DNA from: Chitinophaga sp. YR573
GTDB lineage: Bacteria > Bacteroidota > Bacteroidia > Chitinophagales > Chitinophagaceae
Assembly (NCBI RefSeq): GCF_900110995.1
Contig: NZ_FOJF01000003.1
Span: 496,001 to 560,000 of the forward strand
Direction of reading: 5' to 3'
DNA: 64,000 nucleotides
The notes beneath the pieces were generated by a model. That model saw only the letters and a list, made by a program, of their open reading frames with translations. It ran no database searches and was not told the DNA's origin. Positions 24,620-35,144 of the stretch are shown here, piece after piece (the stretch's first letter is position 1; each line of letters starts with the position of its first letter). Made by a program: the position numbers and the translations under genes.

Positions 24620-27253
24620 ATGAGAAGACTATTACTTTTTTTTGCAGGCATTCTTATGTCTTGTTGTCTTTATGCCAAAACTGTTTACATCCCCAGCTAT
24701 TGGGCTAATGACACCTATTTAAAGACCTGGTCATATTCAAGGTCTTACCAGTCTGCCAACTTCATTATCTTCTGGGGCAGTGCAGCCGGTACTAATCCTG
24801 CGGGAAATGCCAGCGGTAACAGTCTGCATTTTGTACCGCAGGTCATTTGTGATACACTGGAAAAAATTTATGCCAAGTATGTTACCGAGTTGAAATTTTG
24901 TTCTGACACATCTACCGTAAATCTTGGTAAATACAAGATTCCTATTGTGATGACTAATACCTGGGGAACAGGAGGGCCAGATGACTTTGCCTATGCCACC
25001 AACTTTGACAATGTGATCGGTGGAATGTTTGTAGACGCGAGTGCTACCCTGGACGGTGGTGTTACCAGTCATGAGTTCACGCACTGTTTACAGTTTATGA
25101 TGGGTATTCAGGAGAATGTCAACAGCGGTGGCGCTTTCCAGAATAATGATCTCTGCGGTTTTTTCTTTGAAACACATGCTAATTTCATGCGGGCACAATT
25201 GTACCCCAATGTAGCCAGTTATGACCTGCCCAGATGGATTGGAACGGGAGCATTTCACTGGAGCAGCACACGCCACCACTATGATGCTTTTGACCTGTTG
25301 TTTTATATGCAACAAATAGATGGTATCAGTATGGTCAACCGGTTATGGAAAGAATCGCAGGCCAGTGAACATCCATTAATGACCTACAAAAGATTAAAAG
25401 GCTGGACGCAGACGCAGCTGAATAATTTTATCTATGACTATGCCAAACGGCAGGTAACATATGATTATACTGTAAACAATGTAGGAGCTATTCTCCGGGC
25501 GGAAAGGGACCGGCTCAAAGCGCAGGAACCACATTACCTCTGGCGGCAATACACAATGCTGAAACAGATCAGTGCCACCACCGGCCGGTATATTGTTTCA
25601 GATGCTTCCGCTCCACAGGATTATGGATTCAACATCATTCCGTTGTACACCACCTGTACCGGCAAGAATGTAACCATCAAGTTTAAAGGACATACAGAGG
25701 TGAATAGTACTGCCGGCTGGATGTATGGATTCGTAGCCACCAAAGCAGATGGAACAGTATCCCGTTATGGCGCTGTTAATACCGCTAATGAAAGCGAATT
25801 GTCCTTTCAGCTCAATGCTACAGAAACGCAATTATACCTGGTGGTGATAGGGGCACCTTCCACACATACTTCTTATGTATGGGAAGCAGGATGGCCCAGG
25901 ATAAAACGCTATCCTTATGAATTGAGAATTGCCAATGCAGTACCCGAAGGATTCCAGACCGGATTCAGGTCGGAGTATAAAACAAGTGGTCATGCACACA
26001 GTAATGGTGGCGGTTGGGTAGCCAATACATCTACAGTAGCAGCTACGGCTTATGTAGGACCTAATGCCCTGGTACTGGGCAACAGCTCCGTTTCAGGTAA
26101 TGCTGTTATAAATGGAACCGCCTGGGTGCAGGATGCTATTGTAACCGACAATGTTGTAATCAGTGGTAATGCCAATGTAACCCAGGGTACCTATGCAGGT
26201 TCCACCAGTATTACAGATAACGCAATCCTTAATAATGTAACTAGTTCCGGTAGTGCCATATTCAAACAGAATGCGCTGGAATTTGGCGGCACCTTTGGAG
26301 GTACAGTAGTTGTGGGTGGTGATGCAGAAGTAGTAGGTTGCACAACAGGAGTATATTTGCAGTCGCCCGATCCTCATACCGGTAACCAGCGAACAGACTG
26401 TGATGGCAAAGGGGCTTCTGACATTACCAATACCGACGTGAATAGTACCTATACTCAGTTTACAGATGCGCAGATGGCTTTCTCTACCACGCCCAATTGT
26501 AATGGTGCTCCCATAGCCGGAAAGATGTACCAGATCATCAATAAGAACAGCAGTAAAAGTCTGGGCATTCAGAGTGGATCTACTGCCAATAACGCTACCC
26601 TGGTACAGGCAACCTACCAGGCGGCCCTGTATCAGAAGTTTGTTGTAGACACTGCCGGTGGTGGTAGTTATTATAAATTAATTCCTCAGCATACCACGGG
26701 TAAAGTGCTTGATGTAAGTGGTAAGTCTACTGCCGATGGCGCCAGCATTATCCAATATACCTGGAGCTCTACCGCACAGAATCAGCAATGGACATTTGTG
26801 GATGCAGGTAGCGGATACTTCAATGTTAAATCAAGGTCCAGTGGTAAGTGCCTGGGTGTAGAATCTTCCGGCACGGGGGATAATGTAGCTGTCAAACAGT
26901 ATACCTGTAGTACTACAGCTGCCAACCAGTTGTTTATGTTCTCGCAGGTCACGGCTATGTCTGCTGTGCGACTGGTACAGGAGGAAGCGTCAACGGCAGA
27001 AAATGCCTTATTGGTTTACCCAAACCCGGCCAGTACCAGCTTCACTGTAGTAGTGAATGCTTTTACTCCAAATGAAGATGTTTCCCTGAGCATTTATAAC
27101 TTTCAGGGTGCATTAGTCATTAAGCGCGATATCAAAGACCAGCGTACAATCAACTTTCAGGTATCAGAGAGTGCGTTAAAAAACGGGGTCTATTTTATCA
27201 GGGCATCCGGGCAGACGAAGTCATATGTTCAGAGATTAGCTATTGTTCAATAA
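24620..27253 (+). CDS. Secreted modular protein: putative zinc metallopeptidase (DUF6055-like), beta-helix, ricin-type lectin, T9SS sorting domain
   Basis: The 877-residue protein begins with a Sec signal peptide (RRLLLFFAGILMSCCLYA). Residues about 22-300 hold a peptidase-like domain with the zinc motif SHEFTHCLQ (HExxH) and a downstream ETHANF acidic helix that could give the third ligand; this resembles DUF6055. A beta-sandwich follows (about 320-440). At 455-560 lies an imperfect hexapeptide repeat (ALVLGNSSVSGNAVINGTAWV and onward), typical of a left-handed beta-helix. Residues about 625-780 form a ricin-B-type lectin with repeated QW/LD.SG motifs. The C-terminal 80 residues (LLVYPNPASTSF...GVYFIRA...YVQRLAI) are a type A T9SS sorting domain, so the protein should be exported to the surface or medium. 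It has its own transcription unit. Confidence 0.85.
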   Translation: MRRLLLFFAGILMSCCLYAKTVYIPSYWANDTYLKTWSYSRSYQSANFIIFWGSAAGTNPAGNASGNSLHFVPQVICDTLEKIYAKYVTELKFCSDTSTVNLGKYKIPIVMTNTWGTGGPDDFAYATNFDNVIGGMFVDASATLDGGVTSHEFTHCLQFMMGIQENVNSGGAFQNNDLCGFFFETHANFMRAQLYPNVASYDLPRWIGTGAFHWSSTRHHYDAFDLLFYMQQIDGISMVNRLWKESQASEHPLMTYKRLKGWTQTQLNNFIYDYAKRQVTYDYTVNNVGAILRAERDRLKAQEPHYLWRQYTMLKQISATTGRYIVSDASAPQDYGFNIIPLYTTCTGKNVTIKFKGHTEVNSTAGWMYGFVATKADGTVSRYGAVNTANESELSFQLNATETQLYLVVIGAPSTHTSYVWEAGWPRIKRYPYELRIANAVPEGFQTGFRSEYKTSGHAHSNGGGWVANTSTVAATAYVGPNALVLGNSSVSGNAVINGTAWVQDAIVTDNVVISGNANVTQGTYAGSTSITDNAILNNVTSSGSAIFKQNALEFGGTFGGTVVVGGDAEVVGCTTGVYLQSPDPHTGNQRTDCDGKGASDITNTDVNSTYTQFTDAQMAFSTTPNCNGAPIAGKMYQIINKNSSKSLGIQSGSTANNATLVQATYQAALYQKFVVDTAGGGSYYKLIPQHTTGKVLDVSGKSTADGASIIQYTWSSTAQNQQWTFVDAGSGYFNVKSRSSGKCLGVESSGTGDNVAVKQYTCSTTAANQLFMFSQVTAMSAVRLVQEEASTAENALLVYPNPASTSFTVVVNAFTPNEDVSLSIYNFQGALVIKRDIKDQRTINFQVSESALKNGVYFIRASGQTKSYVQRLAIVQ

Positions 27254-27263
27254 AGTTCAAAAC

Positions 27264-27329
27264 GAGGTTGTCAAAAGTAATCTGATGGTACCCGAATAAA
27301 ATCAGGTGAAAGTTACTTTTGACAATCTC
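27264..27329 (+). terminator. Long hairpin after the secreted metallopeptidase gene
   Basis: A 17-nt arm at 27264-27280 pairs with 27313-27329 with one G-T wobble; an inner CTGAT/ATCAG pair extends the structure. The distal side is TTTG-rich but without a long T-run. Likely the terminator, 10 bp past the stop. Confidence 0.6.
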
Positions 27330-27424
27330 TTTGAATTTACCATTCAACCCATATAAAGAATAACATAAAATGTTTTAAATCAATTATTTGTATTATATCA
27401 AGAAAGCATTCCTCTAATTCGTAA

Positions 27425-27455
27425 TTGATCATTCGTAATTCATTCCCTACCTTCG
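27425..27455 (+). promoter_or_regulatory. Promoter of bshC (TTG, 20 nt, TACCTTCG)
   Basis: TTG at 27425-27427 and TACCTTCG at 27448-27455 are 20 nt apart; 26 nt remain to the ATG at 27482. The box lies inside the longer open frame, which supports the downstream start. Confidence 0.6.
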
Positions 27456-27481
27456 TGCCTTCAAAAGATCAGAGAGAGTGT

Positions 27482-29077
27482 ATGGAACAACCTGTAAGTA
27501 GTATCCCGTATAGCGACACCGGGTATTTTAATCAATTGGTCATAGATTTCCTGGCAGAACATCCACATTTACGTCCATTCTATACATATTCCCCGGTAAA
27601 GCCGTCGTTTGAGGATGTTATAAAGGCTAAAAAGGCCCATCCACAAGACAGGGAAACGCTGGTGGCTGCACTTGAACAGCAATATGAAGGATTAATTACC
27701 GAAGATGCAGTAAAGACCAATATCAGCAGCCTGCTGGATAAAAATACTTTTACCATAGTAACCGCACATCAGCCTAATATCTTCACCGGTTACCTCTACT
27801 TCGCTTATAAGATCCTCCAGACTATCAAACTGGCCCGTCAGTTAAAAGAACAATACTCTACCTATAATTTTGTACCCGTTTATTATATGGGCAGCGAAGA
27901 TGCTGACCTGGATGAACTGGGACATGTATATATTGATGGTAAAAACATTGTATGGCCTACTTCCCAGCAGGGAGCCGTAGGACGTATGCAACCGGAAGGA
28001 TTCGATGAGCTGATCAACAAGATAAAAGACGCATTAGGACATGGGGCTTATTCCGATGAGCTGATTACATTACTGCGTACTGCTTATCTTGAACATGAGA
28101 ATATCCAGGATGCTACTTTATATTTAGTGAATGAGTTGTTTGGCCGTTACGGACTGGTAGTACTGGTACCGGATAGCCCGGCATTAAAGAGATTATTTAT
28201 TCCGGTAATGCGGGATGAATTACTGCACCAGCAATCTTATAAGATTGTGAATGAGACAACAGAACGTTTATCTCAGCATTATAAAGTGCAGGCCAATCCC
28301 AGGGAGATCAACCTGTTTTACCTGACGGAAACCAGCCGTGAACGTATTGTTCGCATAGGAGATACCTGGAAGGTATTACATATGCCTGTAGAATTTACGG
28401 AAGTTACCCTGGAGAAAGAATTACAGGAGCATCCTGAAAGGTTTAGTCCGAATGTGATTCTGCGTGGATTGTTCCAGGAGACTATCCTGCCTAATATCGC
28501 CTTTATTGGTGGTGGTGGAGAGATCGCTTACTGGATAGAGTTGCAGGATTTGTTTACGCATTATAAAGTACCGTTCCCGGTGTTGTTGCTGCGTAATTCT
28601 TTCCTGCTGGTGAACAGTTTATCACAGCAGCGTTTACAAAAATTAAACCTGGATATTACAGATCTTTTCGGGGATGTGGAAGTCTTGATTAATCAGTTTG
28701 TACAGAAACATACCAATGCTTCTCTTGTGCTGAAAGATGAATATGCAGCGATAGAGAAATTGTTTGACGACCTGGTGGAGAAGGCACGTAATATAGATGT
28801 GACGCTGGAAGCAACGGTAGGCTCTGAGCGTAGCAAAGCAATAAAATCCATTGGTAAATTAGAACATAAATTCCTGAAGGCGGAGAAGAAGAAATTTGCC
28901 TGGCAAACGGAGCAGATCCGTACGCTGAAAGAGAAATTATTCCCGGCAGATTCTTTACAGGAGAGGAAAGAGAACTTTATGCCCTGGTATATACATCAGG
29001 GGCCTGCTTTCTTTGATTTAATCCTGGAGAAGCTGGACCCGTTATCAGATCAGTTTGGAATTATTTATAATGATTGA
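27482..29077 (+). CDS. bshC: Bacillithiol biosynthesis cysteine-adding enzyme BshC
   Basis: The 531-residue protein (ATG at 27482; the frame is open from 27425 but overlaps the promoter) has the length and order of BshC: VTAHQPNIFTGYLYFAYKI near residue 100, a Rossmann-like core with YYMGSEDADLDELGHV, VILRGLFQETILPNIAFIGGGGEIAYW and a C-terminal coiled coil rich in Lys and Glu (about 420-500). BshC joins cysteine to glucosaminyl-malate in the last step of bacillithiol synthesis. BshA and BshB genes are not in the window. The 3' end overlaps the convergent FUSC gene by 13 bp. Confidence 0.93.
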   Translation: MEQPVSSIPYSDTGYFNQLVIDFLAEHPHLRPFYTYSPVKPSFEDVIKAKKAHPQDRETLVAALEQQYEGLITEDAVKTNISSLLDKNTFTIVTAHQPNIFTGYLYFAYKILQTIKLARQLKEQYSTYNFVPVYYMGSEDADLDELGHVYIDGKNIVWPTSQQGAVGRMQPEGFDELINKIKDALGHGAYSDELITLLRTAYLEHENIQDATLYLVNELFGRYGLVVLVPDSPALKRLFIPVMRDELLHQQSYKIVNETTERLSQHYKVQANPREINLFYLTETSRERIVRIGDTWKVLHMPVEFTEVTLEKELQEHPERFSPNVILRGLFQETILPNIAFIGGGGEIAYWIELQDLFTHYKVPFPVLLLRNSFLLVNSLSQQRLQKLNLDITDLFGDVEVLINQFVQKHTNASLVLKDEYAAIEKLFDDLVEKARNIDVTLEATVGSERSKAIKSIGKLEHKFLKAEKKKFAWQTEQIRTLKEKLFPADSLQERKENFMPWYIHQGPAFFDLILEKLDPLSDQFGIIYND

Positions 29078-31296
29078 TAGGTCTCCATCGTTTTCTTCAT
29101 ATCTTTTAATAAAGACAGGATAGCGTGTAACTGATCACGTACCTGTTTTGTTTCCAGCATTTCATCTCTTACAGGTGTATTGCCCTTTCCGAGATTCGTC
29201 TCTTCCTGCCTGCGCAGGTAAAGGTCTTCCAGTAATGTATCCAGTGTGGCAAATGCTTCTGTAACAGACGCAGGTACATCCGGTTTACAACCCGGTTCTG
29301 CCAGCATTTTCTCTATACAGGCAAAATATTCCAGGAGATTAGCGGTGATCAGTTTGTATTCCGGACGGGGATAATGTACGCCGTGCAACAACCCGTAATT
29401 AGCCAGTGCAGCGGTATGAGACATTAAAGAATGATTCAATACCACAAAATGATATACCTGTGAAGCATGTAACTGTTTACTCTTAGGTTCTGATAACATC
29501 CGCTGGAATGCAGACATCAGGTTCGCTGCACTTACATTCGTTTCTTTCCTCGCCAGCTTATAATCATTCATCACAAATTCCTGCTCCGTAAACAGGTGCA
29601 TGACCTGCTTAAAATACTCACTATTATCCTTCACCATTTTGATCATATGCCCCGGCATATAGTTGTGCTCCCAACTGGGCCATAACAGCATGTTCGCAAG
29701 GAATGCAATGCCTCCGCCAATGAAAGTATCTATAACGCGCAGCCATACATACTGCAAATGCGCAGGATGCAGGAAATGTAATAAGAATACAATAAAAGGT
29801 GTCACAAAAAACACACTCACAGTATATTGCTGGGTCATAAAACTATATCCACCGAGGATACAGAATAACATGATCACAAAGATGACAGTATCATTAGAAG
29901 TAAGGTAGAGAACCCCCGCTGCAAATAAAGCCCCGGTAACAGTACCCACCAGACGCTGATAGCTGCGTTCCTTACTAATGCCAAAACCTGGTTTCAGGAT
30001 GACGATGGTAGTAAGTAAGATCCAGTACACCCGGCTAAGGTGCAGGGCCTGCCCCAGCACATATCCCGTTAACGCCGCAAGACTTAATCTTATCGCATGC
30101 CGGAAAATATGCGACTTAAAAGTGAAGTTGGTCTGTAAAGGTTCAATATCATAACGGTTACGCGTAGTAAAACTGGCCAGTTCCAGCCTTGGATCGATAG
30201 AATCATCTTTGACTCTTTCCAGGCGGGTAAGGCGGTGCAGGTTGTACATGCGCTGCGCCATGTCCTGTAAATTATGCAGGATATTATTGAGTACAATCAG
30301 GCGGGAGCGTTCTTTCACCGTAGGCAGTGTCTGACGGATTTCATCCACAGCACGTTTTACTTTCTCTATTTCATAGCGTAGATTGGCTTTGGGTAGCGTA
30401 CGTTGTCCCGCTGCCACGGCTTCTCCTATCAGTTGCAGTTCGTGGGCGAATTTCAGAATGAGACTGTGAAATTTATCAAGAATATTGTCATTATCAAAAG
30501 AGTCGTGCAGGGCGGTGTAATCTGTCTGAGAGGCCATGATCTGCTCCTGGAGATCCACGATATCCAGGAAAATAAGCACCATGCTTTTGTTGATACTGGT
30601 AGATCCCTGTTGAGCAGAACGGCGTTTTAATAACAGTTCGCGCACAAATTCCTGCTTTTCACTCACAATTACCTGTTGGGCCAATACCGCTTTGAAAGTA
30701 TCTTCCAGATCTGCATTTTTCTCATAAAAGCCTGCGCGTACCTGTAAATATTTGGCTGTTTCGGTGATACATTCTGCCAGCATCTGCTGAACACTAAGAT
30801 AAGGACGGATCTGCCAGAGGATAAGCGCCAGGAAACCATACCAGATACCACCTGCGGCTATCATACCACTGTGCAGCAGCGCCTGTGCAGGGGGAATTGG
30901 TTCTTCTCCCAGTATGGATACCATCACCAGCATACAGGCGATACCAATATTACCACCCCGGTTACCGTACACCAGCAGCATACCATTGGCAAAGCAGCAG
31001 GCCACTATCCAGCCCATCATGAGCAGGGGATAGGGCAGGATGAGGCTAGTACCCAACGCGGTGAAGAAGACGAAGCCTATAGCGGTTAAAATGCCATTTC
31101 GTTTATGTAAAGCCGTGCCCGGAACATCGGAAAGGGCAACAGCCAGCGCTCCAAGAGAGACAATGATACCCATGGGAAGGTCGCCCATGAGGGAAAATAC
31201 GACGGAAGGTACTACTACGCTGATGGTAGTACGGAGGCCCGTACTGAAATGATAGCTGTAAATAAAATTCCTGACTTCCTGAATCCAATGCCGCAT
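29065..31296 (-). CDS. FUSC-family inner membrane protein (YccS/YhfK-like)
   Basis: The 743-residue protein has two matching halves of the FUSC type: an N-terminal set of about six membrane helices (residues 15-160; MGDLPMGIIVSLGALAVALSD), a long soluble helical region (about 165-390), a second set of membrane helices (about 395-540; GYVLGQALHLSRVYWILLTTIVILKPGF..S..R..QR..GT), and a C-terminal cytoplasmic domain. This is the layout of YccS/YhfK and the aromatic-acid exporters. The substrate is unknown. A TAACTTTG box lies 17 nt before the ATG. Confidence 0.88.
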   Translation of the reverse strand: MRHWIQEVRNFIYSYHFSTGLRTTISVVVPSVVFSLMGDLPMGIIVSLGALAVALSDVPGTALHKRNGILTAIGFVFFTALGTSLILPYPLLMMGWIVACCFANGMLLVYGNRGGNIGIACMLVMVSILGEEPIPPAQALLHSGMIAAGGIWYGFLALILWQIRPYLSVQQMLAECITETAKYLQVRAGFYEKNADLEDTFKAVLAQQVIVSEKQEFVRELLLKRRSAQQGSTSINKSMVLIFLDIVDLQEQIMASQTDYTALHDSFDNDNILDKFHSLILKFAHELQLIGEAVAAGQRTLPKANLRYEIEKVKRAVDEIRQTLPTVKERSRLIVLNNILHNLQDMAQRMYNLHRLTRLERVKDDSIDPRLELASFTTRNRYDIEPLQTNFTFKSHIFRHAIRLSLAALTGYVLGQALHLSRVYWILLTTIVILKPGFGISKERSYQRLVGTVTGALFAAGVLYLTSNDTVIFVIMLFCILGGYSFMTQQYTVSVFFVTPFIVFLLHFLHPAHLQYVWLRVIDTFIGGGIAFLANMLLWPSWEHNYMPGHMIKMVKDNSEYFKQVMHLFTEQEFVMNDYKLARKETNVSAANLMSAFQRMLSEPKSKQLHASQVYHFVVLNHSLMSHTAALANYGLLHGVHYPRPEYKLITANLLEYFACIEKMLAEPGCKPDVPASVTEAFATLDTLLEDLYLRRQEETNLGKGNTPVRDEMLETKQVRDQLHAILSLLKDMKKTMETYQSL

Positions 31297-31313
31297 GTAA
31301 GTAAAAATATATG

Positions 31314-31321
31314 CAAAGTTA
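31314..31321 (-). promoter_or_regulatory. -7 box (TAACTTTG) of the FUSC gene
   Basis: Minus-strand TAACTTTG matches TAnnTTTG and lies 17 nt before the ATG at 31296. No TTG at 19-21 nt upstream. Confidence 0.5.
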
Positions 31322-31548
31322 ATTCAATTACAAATGAAGAATTACGCGTTAATAGTCATCGTTCTACACAATTTTTACCCCTCTGTGAATAATTAAATTA
31401 TAATTCTCTGATAAAATACTGTTTTCTTTGGAGAAATAATTGGTAATAAATAGTTTTAAGACATTGATAATCATAATATTTTTCAGTTAAGAGCCATTAA
31501 TATAGGTAGAACAGGGAAATCCTGGTCCTAAATCAAAGAAATCATAGT

Positions 31549-31556
31549 TATCTTTG
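31549..31556 (+). promoter_or_regulatory. -7 box (TATCTTTG) of smc
   Basis: TATCTTTG matches TAnnTTTG and lies 28 nt before the GTG start at 31585; no clear -33 element. Confidence 0.5.
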
Positions 31557-31584
31557 ACGGCTTAAAAAACAAAGCGAAGCGATT

Positions 31585-34500
31585 GTGCGTTTAAAAACAT
31601 TAGAAATTAAAGGCTTCAAAAGTTTTGCTGACAAAACCGTCCTGCATTTTGACGAAGGGGTGACTGGTGTAATAGGACCAAACGGTTGCGGCAAAAGTAA
31701 TATTATTGACTCGATCCGTTGGGTGATCGGAGAGCATAAGATCAGTAACCTGCGTTCTGAGAATCAGGCGGGGCTGGTGTTTAATGGCTCAAAAAGTCGT
31801 TCTGCCAGTGGTATGGCGGAAGTGAGCCTGACCTTCGAGAATACCCGCAATGTGCTGCCCACAGAGTTTACCACCGTTACCATTACCCGCAAATTTTATA
31901 AGAACGGCGATAGCGAATACCGCCTGAATGATGTAGCCTGCCGCTTAAAAGATATCCATAACCTGTTTATGGATACCGGGATAAGCACAGATTCCTACGC
32001 CATCATCGAGCTGGGTATGGTGGACGATATCATCAAAGATAAAGAGAACAGCCGCCGCCGTATGCTGGAACAGGCCGCCGGGATCTCTATCTATAAAACC
32101 CGTAAAAAGGAAGCTAAATCCAAACTGGATGCTACCGAGGGCGACTTAAACCGTATCGAGGACTTATTGTTCGAGATCAATAACAACCTCAAAACGGTAG
32201 AGAGCCAGGCCCGTAAAGCAGAACGTTTCTTCGAAATCAAGAAGGAATACCGCGAGATTAGTATAGAGCTGGCGAAAGCTGCCCTGGAAGGGTTTAACAT
32301 TAATTTTAAAGAGCTGACAGATCAGCAGCAACAGGAAAGCGACCGCAAAACAGCGCTGGAAGCAGAAATTGCTACTGATGAGGCCAGCGTAGAAGAAGAT
32401 AAACTACACTTTGTAGCCAAGGAAAGAGAACTGCAGGTATTGCAGAAATCATTCAACGAATTGATTTCCACCGTTCGTACCAAAGAGAATGATAAAAACC
32501 TGGCTACCCAGCAATTAACCTATTTAAAAGAAAGGGAAAAGAATATCAGCCAGTTCCTGAACAATGCCGAAGGGCAGTTGCAGGGCTTCAGCGATTCTAT
32601 TGCCTTTACAGACAAACAGGTAGAAGAAGAACAGGAAGTGTTTGAGTCTTTACAGGATCAACTGGAAGGATTGACAGAAATGGTGGATGAAAAGAAAGAA
32701 CTCTTCAACCAGAAGAAGCTTTCTTTGGAAAACCTGCGCCGCGATCAGCAGCAATGGCAACGCCAGCAGTTTGAAGCGGAGAAGAAAGTGGCCGTTGCTG
32801 ATACTTCCGTGCAGAACCTGCAACGCGGTATCCAGCAGTTACAGGAAGAAAAGACAAACCGCCAGTTACAGATCTCCCAGCTGGAAGAAGAAAAACTGGG
32901 CTTACAGGATACCGTCACTGATAGTAAAGCCGACCTGGAAGATATGGTGGCTTTCCAGGAAGAGACCAAAGGCAAAATCCTCACTACACAGGGAGAGATT
33001 GAAGGGTTACGTGATAAACTGGTGAACGAGAACCGCTCATTAGACCAGAAAAAGAATGAGTACGACCTGTTAAAATCTTTAGTAGATAGCTTAGAAGGTT
33101 ATCCGGAGAGTATCAAATTCCTTAAAAAGAATACCGACTGGAATAACAAGGCGCCTATCCTCAGTGATATTTTCTTCTGTAAAGAAGATTATCGTACCTG
33201 CGTGGAGAACCTGCTGGAACCTTACCTCAACTACTACGTAGTAAACAACGCAGCAGAGGCGATACAGGCTATCCGTCTGCTGGATGAAAACAAAAAAGGA
33301 AAGGCAAACTTTTTCATACTTGATCAGTTCAATCACCAGGGAGGGGCTTTATTTGCACCTCCGGGAACTATTTCCGCACTGGAAGTAGTGGAGATTGATG
33401 AACGTTACAAAGGTCTGGGTAACTACCTGCTGGCTAAAGTGTTTATCTCCGAAGATGTAAGCACACTGGAATTCGACAAACTGGTAGACCAGGATGTGCT
33501 GATCATAGAGAAGGGCGGTCGTATGCACCGTGGCAAATACAGCTTCAGTGGTGGTTCAGTAGGATTGTTTGAAGGGAAGAAACTGGGCCGTGCGAAGAAC
33601 CTGGAGAAGTTAGACGAAGAGATCAAATCACTGGAAGCAGTGGTGGCCAGTCTGCGTGATCAGATCCAGGAGAAACATAACCAGGTGTTAGGCTACAACG
33701 GCCAGTTGAATGAGAACAAGATCAATACTGCCCGTGAGCGTATCAATCAGCTGAATAACCAGGTGTTTGGTTTACAGAACCGTATTGAGAACTTCCGCCT
33801 GCTGATAGAAACAGGTGATAAACGACTCGCAGAAATGCAGTTATCTCTGGAGACTAACCAGGAGAGTATTTCCGGGGTACGTGAAGAACTGGAAGATCTG
33901 AATGAGAAAGTACATGCCCTGCATGATAATATTATCTCAGCAGAGAAAGCAGCATCTGATGCTGAACAACAGTTTAACCAGTCGAACATACAGTTCAATA
34001 ACCAGAACCTGCAGCATACCCGCCAGCAGAGTAAGGTACAGGCGTTAAAGCAGGAACTGGAATTCAAACGCAAACAATTATCTGATCTGCATGTACAGAT
34101 CACCAGTAATAAATCGCAGTTAGAAGATGCGGTAGCGAATATTGCTGCTGCCCAGGATAAATTAAGTGATGCTGAAGAAGGATTGGTAGACCTGTTCCGT
34201 AAGAAAGAAGAAGAGGAGAAAGAGCTGAATGAAAAGGACCAGGAATATTACAACTTCCGTAACGTTTTACAGGAGAAGGAAACTACCTTGCGTGCGAAAC
34301 AGCGTGCGAAAGATCAGTTGGAGCAGGCATTAACGGTGATCAAAGACAAGGTGAACGATCTCCGCTTACAGCTTTCTTCCATGAAGGAACGTCTGAGCGT
34401 AGAGTTTAAAGTGAACCTGGATGAGATCCTGGACGAGCAGCGTACTTCAACCTTACCGGTAGATGAGTTGCAGGGTAGCGCAGAGAGATTAAAGAAACGT

Positions 34501-35115
34501 TTAGAGAATATGGGTGAGATCAATCCTACAGCGATTGAAGCTTACCAGGAAATGAAGAAACGTTACGAGTTCATACTGGAGCAGAAGAACGATCTGGTAA
34601 GTGCCAAGGAGTCTCTGATGGCGACAATACAGGAAGTAGAGTCTACAGCTAACCAGAAATTCCTGGATACATTTAACCAGGTAAAAGAGAACTTTGCACG
34701 TGTGTTCAAGGCGTTGTTTACTGAAGAGGATGAGTGTGATATGATCCTGAATGATCCGGGTAATCTGGCTGATACCGGGATTGAGATCATCGCGAAACCA
34801 AAGGGTAAACGTCCGGCAGCGATTACGCAGCTGAGTGGTGGAGAGAAAACACTGACGGCAACAGCTTTGCTGTTCGCTATTTATTTAATCAAGCCGGCGC
34901 CGTTCTGTATCCTGGATGAGGTGGATGCGCCGCTGGATGATGCGAATGTGGGTAAGTTTACCAATATGATACGTAAGTTTTCAGACAACTCTCAGTTTAT
35001 CATTGTAACGCACAATAAGCAGACGATGGCGTCCGTAGATGTGATTTATGGTGTAACCATGCAGGAGGCCGGCGTAAGTAAGCTGGTGCCGGTGGATTTC
35101 AGGAGTCTGAACTAA
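31585..35115 (+). CDS. smc: Chromosome segregation ATPase SMC
   Basis: The 1176-residue protein organises and segregates the chromosome as a homodimer with ScpA/ScpB. Visible domains: N-terminal ATPase half with MRLKTLEIKGFKSFA and Walker A GPNGCGKSN (31-39), a coiled coil from about 165, a hinge (about 505-660; GYPESIKFLKK, FFILDQ, GLGNYLLAKV, GGRMHRGKYSFSGG), the returning coiled coil, and a C-terminal half with the signature LSGGEKTLTATALLFA and Walker B CILDEVDAPLDDAN. Length is normal. The start is GTG, fixed by the conserved MRLK beginning. DUF4259 follows after 29 bp. Confidence 0.97.
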   Translation: MRLKTLEIKGFKSFADKTVLHFDEGVTGVIGPNGCGKSNIIDSIRWVIGEHKISNLRSENQAGLVFNGSKSRSASGMAEVSLTFENTRNVLPTEFTTVTITRKFYKNGDSEYRLNDVACRLKDIHNLFMDTGISTDSYAIIELGMVDDIIKDKENSRRRMLEQAAGISIYKTRKKEAKSKLDATEGDLNRIEDLLFEINNNLKTVESQARKAERFFEIKKEYREISIELAKAALEGFNINFKELTDQQQQESDRKTALEAEIATDEASVEEDKLHFVAKERELQVLQKSFNELISTVRTKENDKNLATQQLTYLKEREKNISQFLNNAEGQLQGFSDSIAFTDKQVEEEQEVFESLQDQLEGLTEMVDEKKELFNQKKLSLENLRRDQQQWQRQQFEAEKKVAVADTSVQNLQRGIQQLQEEKTNRQLQISQLEEEKLGLQDTVTDSKADLEDMVAFQEETKGKILTTQGEIEGLRDKLVNENRSLDQKKNEYDLLKSLVDSLEGYPESIKFLKKNTDWNNKAPILSDIFFCKEDYRTCVENLLEPYLNYYVVNNAAEAIQAIRLLDENKKGKANFFILDQFNHQGGALFAPPGTISALEVVEIDERYKGLGNYLLAKVFISEDVSTLEFDKLVDQDVLIIEKGGRMHRGKYSFSGGSVGLFEGKKLGRAKNLEKLDEEIKSLEAVVASLRDQIQEKHNQVLGYNGQLNENKINTARERINQLNNQVFGLQNRIENFRLLIETGDKRLAEMQLSLETNQESISGVREELEDLNEKVHALHDNIISAEKAASDAEQQFNQSNIQFNNQNLQHTRQQSKVQALKQELEFKRKQLSDLHVQITSNKSQLEDAVANIAAAQDKLSDAEEGLVDLFRKKEEEEKELNEKDQEYYNFRNVLQEKETTLRAKQRAKDQLEQALTVIKDKVNDLRLQLSSMKERLSVEFKVNLDEILDEQRTSTLPVDELQGSAERLKKRLENMGEINPTAIEAYQEMKKRYEFILEQKNDLVSAKESLMATIQEVESTANQKFLDTFNQVKENFARVFKALFTEEDECDMILNDPGNLADTGIEIIAKPKGKRPAAITQLSGGEKTLTATALLFAIYLIKPAPFCILDEVDAPLDDANVGKFTNMIRKFSDNSQFIIVTHNKQTMASVDVIYGVTMQEAGVSKLVPVDFRSLN

Positions 35116-35144
35116 ATTAGGAAACCAAACAAAAAATTAATATC

